Below the pieces are notes generated by a model. That model was not told the origin of the DNA. It saw nothing but the letters and a program-made list of their open reading frames with translations, and made no database searches. From NCBI RefSeq assembly GCF_036867415.1, contig NZ_JBAJHU010000002.1, positions 186,001 through 250,000 of the forward strand: 64,000 bases of DNA. The letters are read 5' to 3'. Both the position numbers and the translations under genes were made by a program. Shown in pieces: positions 35,214 through 43,932 of this stretch (the stretch's first letter is position 1; each line of letters starts with the position of its first letter). The stretch is from Rossellomorea sp036867415 (GTDB taxonomy: Bacteria; Bacillota; Bacilli; Bacillales; Bacillaceae_B).

Positions 35214-35889
35214 AACCGTAATCACCTCGCTGTTCGTCCCGGACAATCCGGCCATTCTCGATGGCGATTACCCGATGCTTGATTGTATTTACGATTTCCC
35301 GGTTATGTGTAGCCATGATCACTGTGGTGCCGCGGTTTGCGATTTCCTCAAGGATGTTCATGATATCCCAAGATGTTTCGGGATCCAGATTCCCTGTAGG
35401 CTCGTCCGCAATCACCAGCTTCGGTGTATTGACGATTGAACGTGCAATCGACACACGCTGCTGCTCCCCGCCTGATAATTCATTCGGAAGCATCCTTGCT
35501 TTATGCTTAAGTCCCACCAGTTCCAATACATCCATGACTCTCTTCTTGATCTGCTTCGGATGCTCTTCGATTACTTCGAGTGCAAACGCAACATTTTCAT
35601 AGATCGTCAGGGAAGGAAGCAGTTTGAAATCCTGGAAGACCACTCCTATATTCCTGCGTAAATGAGGTACTCTGCTAGTCTTTATCTTTGCCAGATTTAT
35701 ACCATTCACGATGATATCACCTTTGGAAGGTTTCACTTCGCGGTACATCATCTTGATGAATGTAGTCTTTCCGGCGCCACTTGGACCCACGACATAAACA
35801 AACTCGCCTTGCTTAATGTGGACGTTAAACCCATTTGCAGCCATAACACCATTGTTATACTGCTTATAGACGTCTTTCATTTCTATCAT
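35203..35889 (-). CDS. ftsE: Cell division ATP-binding protein FtsE
   Basis: ABC ATPase of 228 residues. Walker A is GPSGAGKTTF near 37, the signature LSGGEQQRVSIARSI near 138, Walker B LVIADEPTGNLDPETS near 160, and the H-loop ATHN near 192. It energises FtsX to control septal or lateral wall hydrolysis. ATG at 35889 with GGTGAT. A sigma-A promoter lies about 135 nt upstream. The operon is ftsE-ftsX, probably continuing into the M23 gene 40 nt later. Confidence 0.95.
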   Translation of the reverse strand: MIEMKDVYKQYNNGVMAANGFNVHIKQGEFVYVVGPSGAGKTTFIKMMYREVKPSKGDIIVNGINLAKIKTSRVPHLRRNIGVVFQDFKLLPSLTIYENVAFALEVIEEHPKQIKKRVMDVLELVGLKHKARMLPNELSGGEQQRVSIARSIVNTPKLVIADEPTGNLDPETSWDIMNILEEIANRGTTVIMATHNREIVNTIKHRVIAIENGRIVRDEQRGDYGYEG

Positions 35890-36021
35890 TATTTAATCAC
35901 CTAATTTGTAGTATGTAGTTCCCCTCTTGGCTGTTTCAACTATGAGTGTGACTAAAATTCTGCCGCCTCTGCCAAATTAGACATAAATTGGTGAAATTGC
36001 TCGAATTTCGCTCACGAAAAT

Positions 36022-36049
36022 ATTATAACATCACTTCTTACGATGTTAA
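36022..36049 (-). promoter_or_regulatory. Sigma-A promoter upstream of ftsE
   Basis: On the minus strand TTAACA (36049-36044) and TATAAT (36027-36022) are separated by 16 nt. The rest of the 36050-36378 interval, about 330 nt, shows no convincing gene. Confidence 0.7.
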
Positions 36050-36378
36050 GGAAAAAAATTATTACAGTTTCATTGCAAAAACTCAGATTTTGAGAAATAT
36101 TTACCTTTTTTATTGACAAAAATACCTAAAATTCGAGTTTTAACTAGTTATTTTTAACTATTAACAGGTACTAACAACAAGTGCAAAAGGTATATGGGTC
36201 TTCACTTTAAAACCTTTACTTGAAGGAGTCCGCTGCTCTCTTTTAAGAAATTGAAACGATTAATTTGTTTGTCATATAGATTTAAAGAAGGGGATGAAAT
36301 TTGTGTGGATATTTGAGAGGAATAATCATAATTGGGTGGTTGATTACAGGTAGATTAACAGTGGGGGTTCATTTTCAA

Positions 36379-36413
36379 ATAAAAAAGAAGAATCCTGCCA
36401 CCAGGATTCTTCT
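36379..36413 (-). terminator. Terminator of cccB
   Basis: A perfect 12-bp stem AGAAGAATCCTG/CAGGATTCTTCT with a 4-nt loop and a T run, 9 nt after the stop codon. Confidence 0.93.
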
Positions 36414-36422
36414 AATTCACTC

Positions 36423-36740
36423 TTATTTTTTATTCGCCAGCCATTCAGCAACTGCTTCTGCTTCCTCGCCTTTTACAAGACCTTTTGGCATTTGACCTTT
36501 ACCATTTTCGAGGACTTCAAGAATCTGATCTTTGTCTAAACGGGATCCAACGTCTTTAAGTGCCGGTCCCATGCCGCCTTCAAGGTTGCCGCCGTGACAG
36601 CTGGTACATTTGTTATTAACAATCTTCTCTGCATCAACGCCGCCTGAGCTCGTTTCCTTGCTGTCTCCGCCATCGTCTCCGCCGCAGGCTGCAAGTACTA
36701 ATGAAGTTCCTAAAAGAATACCTAAAAGCATTTTCTTCAT
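36423..36740 (-). CDS. cccB: Cytochrome c551 lipoprotein
   Basis: Lipid-anchored c-type cytochrome of 105 residues. There is a lipoprotein signal ending LVLAAC near residue 18, a Gly/Asp/Ser-rich linker, the haem site CTSCH near 46, and a distal Met ligand in GQMPKGL near 83. The family shuttles electrons outside the membrane. I chose ATG at 36740 with AGGAGGAG; the frame extends to 36773 without support. Located between yvjA and ftsE, as in B. subtilis, with its own terminator. Confidence 0.92.
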   Translation of the reverse strand: MKKMLLGILLGTSLVLAACGGDDGGDSKETSSGGVDAEKIVNNKCTSCHGGNLEGGMGPALKDVGSRLDKDQILEVLENGKGQMPKGLVKGEEAEAVAEWLANKK

Positions 36741-36820
36741 GTTTTCTCCTCCTAGGAAAAAATTTAAGAGCAAGATATGACTGTGGTGAAATCTTTCTCC
36801 TATAGATAATTATACCAAGC

Positions 36821-37693
36821 TTATACCCGTTTGAAACCTTCGCCCAACACCTCTGAAGCGTCCATTGTGACGACAAATGCAGATGCATCAATGCTTTTAA
36901 CCAGTTGTTTCAGTTTTGTGAATTCGGTCTGATCGACGACGACCATCAGGATCGGACGCTCGTCATCGGTGAAACCGCCGTATGCAGATAGTTTTGTCAC
37001 ACCGCGGTCAATTTTATTCAGAATTCCTTCACGAATCTCTTCCTGGCGGTTGGTAATAATGAGTGCCATCTTGGACCGGCTGACCCCGACCTGCACAAGG
37101 TCGATCGTTTTACTCGTTACGTACAGCCCGATGAGTGCATACAACCCCCGTTCAATATCAAAGACGATGGCTGCTGACAGCACGATCATCCCGTCAATCA
37201 TCGCCACGCATGTCCCAAGAGAAAAACCTGTGAACTTATTGACAATCTGCGCGGCAAGGTCCGTACCGCCCGTGGAGGCTTTACCGCGGAATACGATACC
37301 CAATCCGATCCCTACTCCGATTCCCCCGAACAAGGCTCCAAGCAGCGGGTCCTCCGTCCACGGCTCCCAATCTTCGGTCAAAAAAACTACCAACGGCAGA
37401 AAAATCGTCCCGATTGCTGTTTTCACACCAAATTGCAGACCCAGGAAAATGAGTCCCGCAATGAATAAGGGAATGTTAAATGCCCACTGAACAAATGCAG
37501 GCTTCCAATCAAACAGACCCTTTAATATAGTAGAAATCCCGCTTACTCCCCCCGAGGCAACCTCATTCGGAAGTAAAAACACATTGAACGCTATCGCCAC
37601 AAATGCTGAACCGATCACCACAAACAAATACTCCAAAAACTTCTCTTTCCGGGGATTAAATGACTGATCCCGACGTCTTTGCTTCAAACCCAT
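36821..37693 (-). CDS. yvjA: YitT-family membrane protein (YvjA-like)
   Basis: 290 residues: five hydrophobic helices (about 25-200) with the YitT/DUF161 sequence LLPNEVASGGVSGISTILKG and GVGIGLGIVFRGKASTGGTDLAAQIV, then a C-terminal DUF2179 domain (about 220-285) including GVTKLSAYGGFTDDERPILMVVV. Function is unknown; several paralogues occur in Bacillus. Position next to cccB matches B. subtilis yvjA. Start ATG at 37693. Confidence 0.85.
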   Translation of the reverse strand: MGLKQRRRDQSFNPRKEKFLEYLFVVIGSAFVAIAFNVFLLPNEVASGGVSGISTILKGLFDWKPAFVQWAFNIPLFIAGLIFLGLQFGVKTAIGTIFLPLVVFLTEDWEPWTEDPLLGALFGGIGVGIGLGIVFRGKASTGGTDLAAQIVNKFTGFSLGTCVAMIDGMIVLSAAIVFDIERGLYALIGLYVTSKTIDLVQVGVSRSKMALIITNRQEEIREGILNKIDRGVTKLSAYGGFTDDERPILMVVVDQTEFTKLKQLVKSIDASAFVVTMDASEVLGEGFKRV

Positions 37694-38006
37694 TTCCGTA
37701 CGACTCCTTCTGCGATGTATTGATAGTATGAGTACAAGTTGTGCAAATCATCCATTCTCTGCACACAGGTGTGTGTATGACAAGTGTGCATTCGCACGTT
37801 AATTAGATGAGGAATGGAACTTGGCTCTTACTGATATTTTTTAGTTAGTTATTGATCTTGTGATGCCATTCCGGGGCTTTTCAGTGCTCCCGGCATGCTC
37901 TGTTATAACCTTTGAGAGTATAGCATGGGTGTTGAAAGGTGTAAATGACAGTTCAGTGACGTGGTGAAGTGTTAGAGAGGTGGGGTGGTGGGTGGTGGAT
38001 GGCGGG

Positions 38007-38117
38007 GTGCCTGGCTCAGTTGAGGTGGTTTGAGCCTGGCTCAGATTACCGGATTTGAGCCAGGCTCGTTTACTTTGATCTGTGCCTGGTACAAATCAGG
38101 GTGTTTATGCCTGGCAC
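38007..38117. repeat. Family-1 array C: five units, exact 25-nt pitch
   Basis: Cores begin at 38007, 38032, 38057, 38082 and 38107, all exactly 25 nt apart: GTGCCTGGCTC, two GAGCC.GGCTC forms, GTGCCTGGTAC and ATGCCTGGCAC. It lies between the prfB terminator and the yvjA gene. The 37694-38006 interval otherwise shows only short GTGTG-rich stretches. Confidence 0.92.
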
Positions 38118-38142
38118 CACTAAAACATGAAGGTACACTAAT

Positions 38143-38184
38143 AAAAAAGCTGAACCTCCCGACGTGGAAGGTTCAGCTTTTTAA
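38143..38184. terminator. Terminator of prfB
   Basis: AAAAGCTGAACCT and AGGTTCAGCTTTT pair with a 10-nt loop and have A/T tracts on both sides. It lies 2 nt after the prfB stop. Confidence 0.9.
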
Positions 38185-38185
38185 A

Positions 38186-39287
38186 TTACTTTATTTTAGA
38201 ACGAAGGTACGCATTGATGAACGGGTCGATATCGCCGTCCATTACGCCCTGTACGTTGCCTGATTCTGTGTTGGTTCTGTGGTCCTTGACCATGGAGTAA
38301 GGGTGGAAGACGTAGGAACGGATCTGGCTTCCCCATCCGATTTCTTTTTGCTCGCCGCGGATTTCGGCCATTTCCTGTTCCTGTTCTTCGATCCGCCTTT
38401 GATAGAGTTTGGCTTTCAGCATTTTCATGGCAGATTCACGGTTCTTGATCTGAGAACGCTCTGACTGGCAAGTTACGACGACGTTCGTCGGAATATGTGT
38501 GATCCGGACAGCGGAGTCAGTCGTATTGATGTGCTGACCACCAGCGCCGCTTGCACGGTACGTATCGATTTTAAGGTCTTCTGTGCGGATTTCGATTTCA
38601 ATTTCTTCATTGAATTCCGGCATCACTTCGCATGATACGAATGAAGTATGACGGCGGCCGGAAGAGTCAAACGGTGAAATACGGACAAGGCGGTGAACAC
38701 CTTTTTCCGCTTTCAAATAGCCGTATGCGTTGTGACCTTTGATCGCAAGTGTGACACTTTTAATTCCCGCTTCGTCCCCGGGAAGATAATCGAGCGTCTC
38801 GACTTTGAATCCTTTTTTCTCACCCCAGCGAGTGTACATTCGGAGCAGCATAGAACCCCAGTCCTGGGACTCGGTTCCGCCTGCACCCGGGTGGAGTTCA
38901 AGGATTGCATTGTTTTTGTCGTACTCTTCGCTGAGTAAAAGCTGAAGTTCATAGTCGTTCAGGCGCTTCATCAGGTCATCAAGCTCTTGTTCAAGATCCT
39001 GCTGGAGGTCCTCGTCCGGCTCTTCTTTTACAAGTTCGAGCGTCAATTCCAGGTTCTCCTGGGTTTCAAGCATTGCTTTGTAATCATTTACAAGGCTTTT
39101 AAGTCCGTTTCCTTCATTAATAAGTCCCTGTGCTTTTTGCTGGTCATCCCAGAAATCGGGCTGAACCATGAGTTCATCAAGTTCCTGAATCCGTGCCTCT
39201 TTGTTTTCTAAGTCAAAGAGACCCCCTGAAGTCCGCTAAAGTTTTAGCTGATTTTTCCAACTCTGATCTGATTTCTGCTAGTTCCAT
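38186..39287 (-). CDS. prfB: Peptide chain release factor 2, with programmed +1 frameshift
   Basis: RF2 terminates at UGA and UAA. The full gene starts at ATG 39287 (MELAEIRSELEK, site AGAGGTGA) and meets an in-frame TGA at codon 25 (39215-39213). The context is an internal Shine-Dalgarno AGGGGG, then CTT TGA C, the classic autoregulatory frameshift; shifting +1 gives LDLENKEARIQELDELM and the long frame. The main body has the tripeptide anticodon-like SPF (RISPFDSSGRRHTSF) and the catalytic GGQ (GAGGQHINTTDS). It lies downstream of secA, separated by a repeat array. Confidence 0.96.
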
Positions 39288-39354
39288 GATTGGTCACCTC
39301 TGTAGTTATTTGGGTTGTTATTTTATTTTTATTGTAGAGTGGTGAATTTGGTTT

Positions 39355-39599
39355 GTACCTGGTACGTTTTGGATTTGTTGTACCTGGTACAAAATGCATT
39401 AATTGTACCTGGTACACGCCATGCTGATTTTGAGTCTGGATCAGATTCCAAAGTCTGTGCAAGGCACAATCCACTCGATTTGTGCCTTGCACCGAGACGG
39501 GTTTTTGTTCCAGGCACCAAAACCTCAGCATCAGCCTTCGCAAACCGCTCCCCCACTAAAAACGGAAAAGTACCTGGTACTGTATGAAGTACCAGGTAT
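39355..39599. repeat. Family-1 array D: seven units plus a two-unit hairpin
   Basis: Cores start at 39355, 39380, 39405, 39432, 39457, 39482 and 39507; the steps are 25 except one of 27. Units 5 and 6 carry the variant centres GTGCAAGGCAC and GTGCCTTGCAC, exact reverse complements of each other. A separate pair at 39570 and 39589 forms an 11-bp hairpin just after the secA stop and could serve as its terminator. It lies between secA and prfB, which are usually neighbours. Confidence 0.9.
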
Positions 39600-39617
39600 C
39601 ATCTTCCGGTCAAGCTT

Positions 39618-42128
39618 TTATCCGATTCTGCCGTGGCAGTGTTTGTATTTTTTGCCGCTGCCGCATGGGCAGGGGTCGTTGCGTCCGACGTCTTCTTGTT
39701 TGCGGACCGGTTTTTTCTTGGCTTTACCGCCTTCTTCTTTCGGGTTGACGGCTTGGCCTTTGGCTACTTCCTGGCGCTGAAGGTTGCTTCTGATTTCGGC
39801 TTTCATGACGTATTTGGCTGCGTCTTCTTCGATGGCCAAAATCATGCTTTCGAACATGCCGAAGCCTTCATGCTGATATTCGCGAAGCGGGTCGTTCTGT
39901 CCGTATGCACGCAGGTGGATACCTTGACGGAGCTGTTCCATCGCATCGATGTGGTCGATCCATTTCGTATCGACGGCGCGAAGGAGAATGACCTTCTCGA
40001 ATTCACGCATTTGTTCAGCGCTCATCTCTTCTTCTTTTTCATCATAGCGATGTTTCACGTCTTCATAGATCAGATCGGTGATTTCATCTGCTTCTTTGCC
40101 TCTAAGGTCGTCAACCGTGATATCCCCTTCAGGAAGAAGATTCGCGTTCACGTAATCGACCAGACCTTGAAGATTCCAGCTGTCGATTTCCTCATCGGCT
40201 GTATGAGCGGCAACCTGGCGTTCGATGACGGATTTGATCATGCCCTCCACGATTTCGCGAAGGTTCTCTGATTCAATGACATCATAACGCTGCTTGTAAA
40301 TGATTTCGCGCTGCTGACGAAGGACATCGTCATATTGAAGAAGCTGCTTACGGGCGTCGAAGTTGTTTCCTTCCACTCGTTTCTGCGCAGATTCAACGGC
40401 ACGGCTGACCATTTTACTTTGAATCGGCTGTGTGTCATCCATTCCGAGTCGGGACATCATCGCCTTCATATTGTCTGAACCGAAACGGCGCATCAATTCA
40501 TCTTCCATTGAAAGGTAGAATTGCGTCACACCAGGGTCCCCTTGACGTCCGGAACGTCCGCGGAGCTGGTTATCGATACGGCGTGATTCATGGCGCTCGG
40601 TACCGATGACGGCAAGACCGCCGAGATCCAGTACGCCTTCACCAAGCTTGATGTCCGTACCACGGCCGGCCATATTCGTCGCGATCGTCACGGCGCCTCT
40701 TTGGCCCGCTTCTAAAATGATTTCGGCTTCACGGCCATGGTTTTTCGCGTTCAATACGTTATGGCGCACGCCTTTTTTCGTTAAAAGTGTCGAAATCAAT
40801 TCTGACGTTTCAACCGCCACCGTCCCGACAAGGACCGGTTGTCCTTTTTCATAACGTTCCTTGATATCCTCGACGACGGCCAGGAATTTCCCTTCCATCG
40901 AAGCATAGATCAAATCGGCACGGTCATCACGGACGATCGGTTTGTTCGTCGGGATGACGATGACGCTCATGTTGTAGATGTTGCGGAATTCCTCTTCTTC
41001 CGTCTTCGCCGTACCGGTCATCCCGGATAGCTTTTCGTACATACGGAAGTAGTTCTGGAATGTGATCGTGGCCATCGTCATGCTTTCGTTCTGGATTTCG
41101 AGTCCCTCTTTCGCCTCGATGGACTGGTGAAGACCGTCACTGTAGCGGCGGCCTTTCATCAGGCGGCCGGTGAAGGAGTCAACGATGACGATTTCGCCTT
41201 CCTGTACCACGTAATCTACGTCGCGGTGCATACTCACGTGAGCTTTCAGCGCCTGGTTGATATGGTGGTTAAGGGTTACATGTGAGATATCGAAGAGGTT
41301 ATCGATATGGAAGGCCTTCTCCACTTTTGTGATACCTTCTTCCGTCAATTGAACCCCTTTTGTTTTTTCATCATATGTGAAGTCTTCGTCTTTTTTCAGG
41401 GTACGGACGGCCGCATTCGCCTGGATATAAAGCTGCGGCGTACGTTGTGCGTTACCGGAAATGATCAATGGGGTACGTGCTTCATCAATTAAAATTGAGT
41501 CAACTTCATCGATCACGGCGAAATGAAGCGGGCGCTGCACCATCTGGTCTTTGTACAGAACCATGTTGTCACGAAGATAATCGAATCCGAATTCGTTGTT
41601 CGTTCCATATGTGATATCCGCTTGATATGCTTCACGCTTTTCATCTTTCGACATCGAGTTAAGGTTCAGACCGACTGTCAGACCAAGGAAATTGTAAAGC
41701 TGCCCCATTTCCTCAGCATCACGGCTGGCAAGGTATTCATTGACCGTTACGACGTGAACGCCTTTGCCGGTGATCGCATTAAGATAAACCGGCATCGTTG
41801 ACGTCAGGGTTTTACCTTCACCGGTTTTCATTTCGGAAATGTTCCCGCCGTGAAGGGATGCTCCCCCCATCAGCTGGACGCGGTACGGATATTGACCTAA
41901 AACACGGCGAGCCGATTCCCGCACAACCGCAAACGCTTCGACCATCATATCCTCCAGGTCCTCGCCTTTTTGATAGCGCTCTTTAAATCGCTCCGTTCTC
42001 TCACGGATTTCATCATCCGTCAGACGCTCCATCTCCGGAGCCATTTCTTCTATTTGATCGGCTATTTTCTCTAGCCTCTTCAATTCCCGTTTATTAGCAT
42101 CGAACACTTTGTTTAAAATCCCAAGCAT
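39618..42128 (-). CDS. secA: Preprotein translocase motor SecA
   Basis: ATPase driving Sec-dependent protein export, 836 residues. Walker A is MKTGEGKTLTSTMP near 100, DEVDSILIDEART lies near 205, motif VI is QLRGRSGRQGDPG near 530, and the C-terminal zinc motif CPCGSGKKYKHCHG near 825 binds SecB-like partners or lipids. ATG at 42128 (MLGILNKVFDANK) has AAGGAGCG. The frame extends to 42164 without a site. The gap of about 260 nt upstream holds its promoter region, where I see no gene. Confidence 0.98.
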   Translation of the reverse strand: MLGILNKVFDANKRELKRLEKIADQIEEMAPEMERLTDDEIRERTERFKERYQKGEDLEDMMVEAFAVVRESARRVLGQYPYRVQLMGGASLHGGNISEMKTGEGKTLTSTMPVYLNAITGKGVHVVTVNEYLASRDAEEMGQLYNFLGLTVGLNLNSMSKDEKREAYQADITYGTNNEFGFDYLRDNMVLYKDQMVQRPLHFAVIDEVDSILIDEARTPLIISGNAQRTPQLYIQANAAVRTLKKDEDFTYDEKTKGVQLTEEGITKVEKAFHIDNLFDISHVTLNHHINQALKAHVSMHRDVDYVVQEGEIVIVDSFTGRLMKGRRYSDGLHQSIEAKEGLEIQNESMTMATITFQNYFRMYEKLSGMTGTAKTEEEEFRNIYNMSVIVIPTNKPIVRDDRADLIYASMEGKFLAVVEDIKERYEKGQPVLVGTVAVETSELISTLLTKKGVRHNVLNAKNHGREAEIILEAGQRGAVTIATNMAGRGTDIKLGEGVLDLGGLAVIGTERHESRRIDNQLRGRSGRQGDPGVTQFYLSMEDELMRRFGSDNMKAMMSRLGMDDTQPIQSKMVSRAVESAQKRVEGNNFDARKQLLQYDDVLRQQREIIYKQRYDVIESENLREIVEGMIKSVIERQVAAHTADEEIDSWNLQGLVDYVNANLLPEGDITVDDLRGKEADEITDLIYEDVKHRYDEKEEEMSAEQMREFEKVILLRAVDTKWIDHIDAMEQLRQGIHLRAYGQNDPLREYQHEGFGMFESMILAIEEDAAKYVMKAEIRSNLQRQEVAKGQAVNPKEEGGKAKKKPVRKQEDVGRNDPCPCGSGKKYKHCHGRIG

Positions 42129-42391
42129 GTATAACGCTCCTTTATCTGTATAAGTAAGAGCCAAACAACACTTACCACTATAACGAAAGTAAATGAGAAT
42201 TCGATGAGAAAACCTTAGCTTCCATTTCCCGCTGAATCATCTCTACTACACATTCGCTAAAAGCCCTATAAATCCTGCTACTAAATACATTACATCCCTA
42301 TTAATTCTACCACTATCCCACCCCTCTTACAACTTAAGGCAGTGGGGAGTGCTTTCACGAATTACCTGGCGCATTTGGTATGCAAAATAAA

Positions 42392-42434
42392 TATGGCCCT
42401 CCCCCCATTGCATAGACAATGGGGGGAGGGCCAT
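42392..42434 (-). terminator. Long hairpin terminator of the SEC-C protein gene
   Basis: Eighteen perfect base pairs (ATGGCCCTCCCCCCATTG with its complement) around a 7-nt loop, 10 nt after the stop. The tail ATATTTATTTT is only moderately T-rich. Confidence 0.8.
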
Positions 42435-42443
42435 AAATTATGT

Positions 42444-43571
42444 TTATTTAGTTAGCAGTTCGCAGACTGTGTCCCCATAGCTTTCCCAGATCTGTTTACT
42501 TCTTCTGGAGATGCTGTTGGCGGATACGTCGAAGTATTCGGCCAGTTCTCTTTGGACATGGCGGATGCTGATTTCGTCGATGTTTTTGGCCATGTCGACG
42601 AGTGCACCTGAATAGATTTTCGGGTTGCGGATCGTCGGGCGTTCTGTGTAGAAGTATTTTTCCAGTACTGCCACGAGCAGATCGCTTTCATCCTTGTCTT
42701 CGCCTTTTTCTTTTAAAAACGTTTGCAGAGACGTGATGGCTTCCATGTATTCAGGAGTCTTCCAGATTTCCACTCCTTCGATCGTGTCAGCCTGCTCACT
42801 TGAATCTTCAGAAGTTACTGCCGCTTCGATTTCCGTCCCAATTGCATCGACAGCTGCCTTCTTACCGGATTTTTTCTTTTCCGCACTGTATAAAACAAAC
42901 CCGACATCGGCAAGCATCATATATTGATCAGCCAAATACTCCTGCAGGTTCTGAAATTCTCCCTGTTCAAACCGGATCTTTACCAATTCCATCGCTGCTT
43001 TTTCGATCGATGGGTAGATGAAGTACTGGGCGAATGGCAGGTACTTGTCACCGTTCGGCAGCAGCAGTGCCAGGAAGAAGCTCTTCTCTTCCAGCTTCCC
43101 GAAACTCTCTTTTACGACTAATTTTTCACCGGTCATGATTTCCTCTACATGAAGGGTGCTGTCATCCACTTTTTCGACTGTACCAGCTGTTACACGCAAG
43201 TTTCTCCAAGATTCCAACACGGCAGCCGTCTGCGGCCGGGTCACCGTATGTACCGTCTTATCGATGAAGCGGTCGATCAATCGCACACCGTCTGCAGCTT
43301 TCTGCGTCGAACCGAACCAGCTGACGAACGCCATCTCATAAATATCCGGATCTGCTTTCATCAAATCCATCTTCTTCAGGTATTCATGATAGGCTTCTTC
43401 CATCTTCGGATCCTGCGCCGTAGCGATGAAATCATACAGCTGCGCCTGCAGCACATCCAGTTCCTGGTTCACCAGCGTATCTATATTCACAATGTTCTCT
43501 TTTTCACAGCATTTCTTATATTTCTTACCGCTCCCGCAAGGACACGGTTCATTTCTTCCGACTGTACTCAT
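42444..43571 (-). CDS. SEC-C motif protein with C-terminal helix-turn-helix-like region
   Basis: 375 residues. The N terminus is a SEC-C zinc motif (RNEPCPCGSGKKYKKCCEK) like the tail of SecA. A long middle of unknown fold follows, with an acidic stretch near 250. The last 60 residues (ISIRHVQRELAEYFDVSANSISRRSKQIWESY) look like a helix-turn-helix. The start is ATG at 43571. It is adjacent to and upstream of secA on the same strand with its own terminator. A role with SecA or as a nucleic-acid-binding regulator is inference. Confidence 0.7.
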   Translation of the reverse strand: MSTVGRNEPCPCGSGKKYKKCCEKENIVNIDTLVNQELDVLQAQLYDFIATAQDPKMEEAYHEYLKKMDLMKADPDIYEMAFVSWFGSTQKAADGVRLIDRFIDKTVHTVTRPQTAAVLESWRNLRVTAGTVEKVDDSTLHVEEIMTGEKLVVKESFGKLEEKSFFLALLLPNGDKYLPFAQYFIYPSIEKAAMELVKIRFEQGEFQNLQEYLADQYMMLADVGFVLYSAEKKKSGKKAAVDAIGTEIEAAVTSEDSSEQADTIEGVEIWKTPEYMEAITSLQTFLKEKGEDKDESDLLVAVLEKYFYTERPTIRNPKIYSGALVDMAKNIDEISIRHVQRELAEYFDVSANSISRRSKQIWESYGDTVCELLTK

Positions 43572-43706
43572 GGTTGTTCTTACCTCCGAATTCTTGAGTC
43601 CCGTTCACAAATGTTCATTATATAACATTTTGGTGATTGGTTAAACCGTTTTGGGGTTTGTAAAAACAACCAGCGGAAATGGAATAGCCTTTTACTACAT
43701 AACGCA

Positions 43707-43853
43707 CCTTGAATGCCGCTTTTGATTTCCGTGCAAGACTTCGCTTTCCGCGGGCGGTTGGTGACCTCCTCGTCGCATGCGCTCCTGTGGGGTCTCACCT
43801 AACTCGCTTTTCCCGCAGGAGTCTTCGTCTTGCACTACAATCAAAAGCTGGTG
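43707..43853. repeat. Bacillaceae intergenic inverted-repeat element, complete copy
   Basis: The element begins GCTTTTGATTTCCGTGCAAGAC and ends with the near-complement GTCTTGCACTACAATCAAAAGC, enclosing GC-rich internal hairpins (CTTTCCGCGGGCGGTTGGTGA, CCTCCTCGTCGCATGCGCTCCTG, CCCGCAGGAGTC). I know similar GCGGG..CCTCCTCG..CCCGCAGGAGTC sequences from intergenic regions of many Bacillaceae. A half copy lies at 2526-2573. Apart from this element, 43572-43880 holds no gene. Confidence 0.75.
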
Positions 43854-43880
43854 ACGGTTATTACTATTTTCACATCCCAT

Positions 43881-43924
43881 ATAAAAGAGCCATTTTCAAA
43901 TCTCTTCCCCTTGAAAATGGCTCT
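43881..43924 (-). terminator. Terminator of the DUF1028 gene
   Basis: GAGCCATTTTCAA and TTGAAAATGGCTC form a 13-bp stem followed by TTTT on the minus strand, 9 nt after the stop. Confidence 0.88.
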
Positions 43925-43932
43925 CTATCATT

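Noticed and set aside
36301..36495. Plus-strand ORF upstream of cccB
   Set aside because: It runs through the cccB terminator and into cccB in antisense, with no family match.
39213..39218. In-frame stop in prfB as a disabling mutation
   Set aside because: AGGGGG followed by CTT TGA C is the known programmed +1 frameshift of bacterial RF2.
39329..39587. ORFs on both strands across array D
   Set aside because: They are the same palindromic units read in frame; similar spurious ORFs occur at arrays B, F and G.
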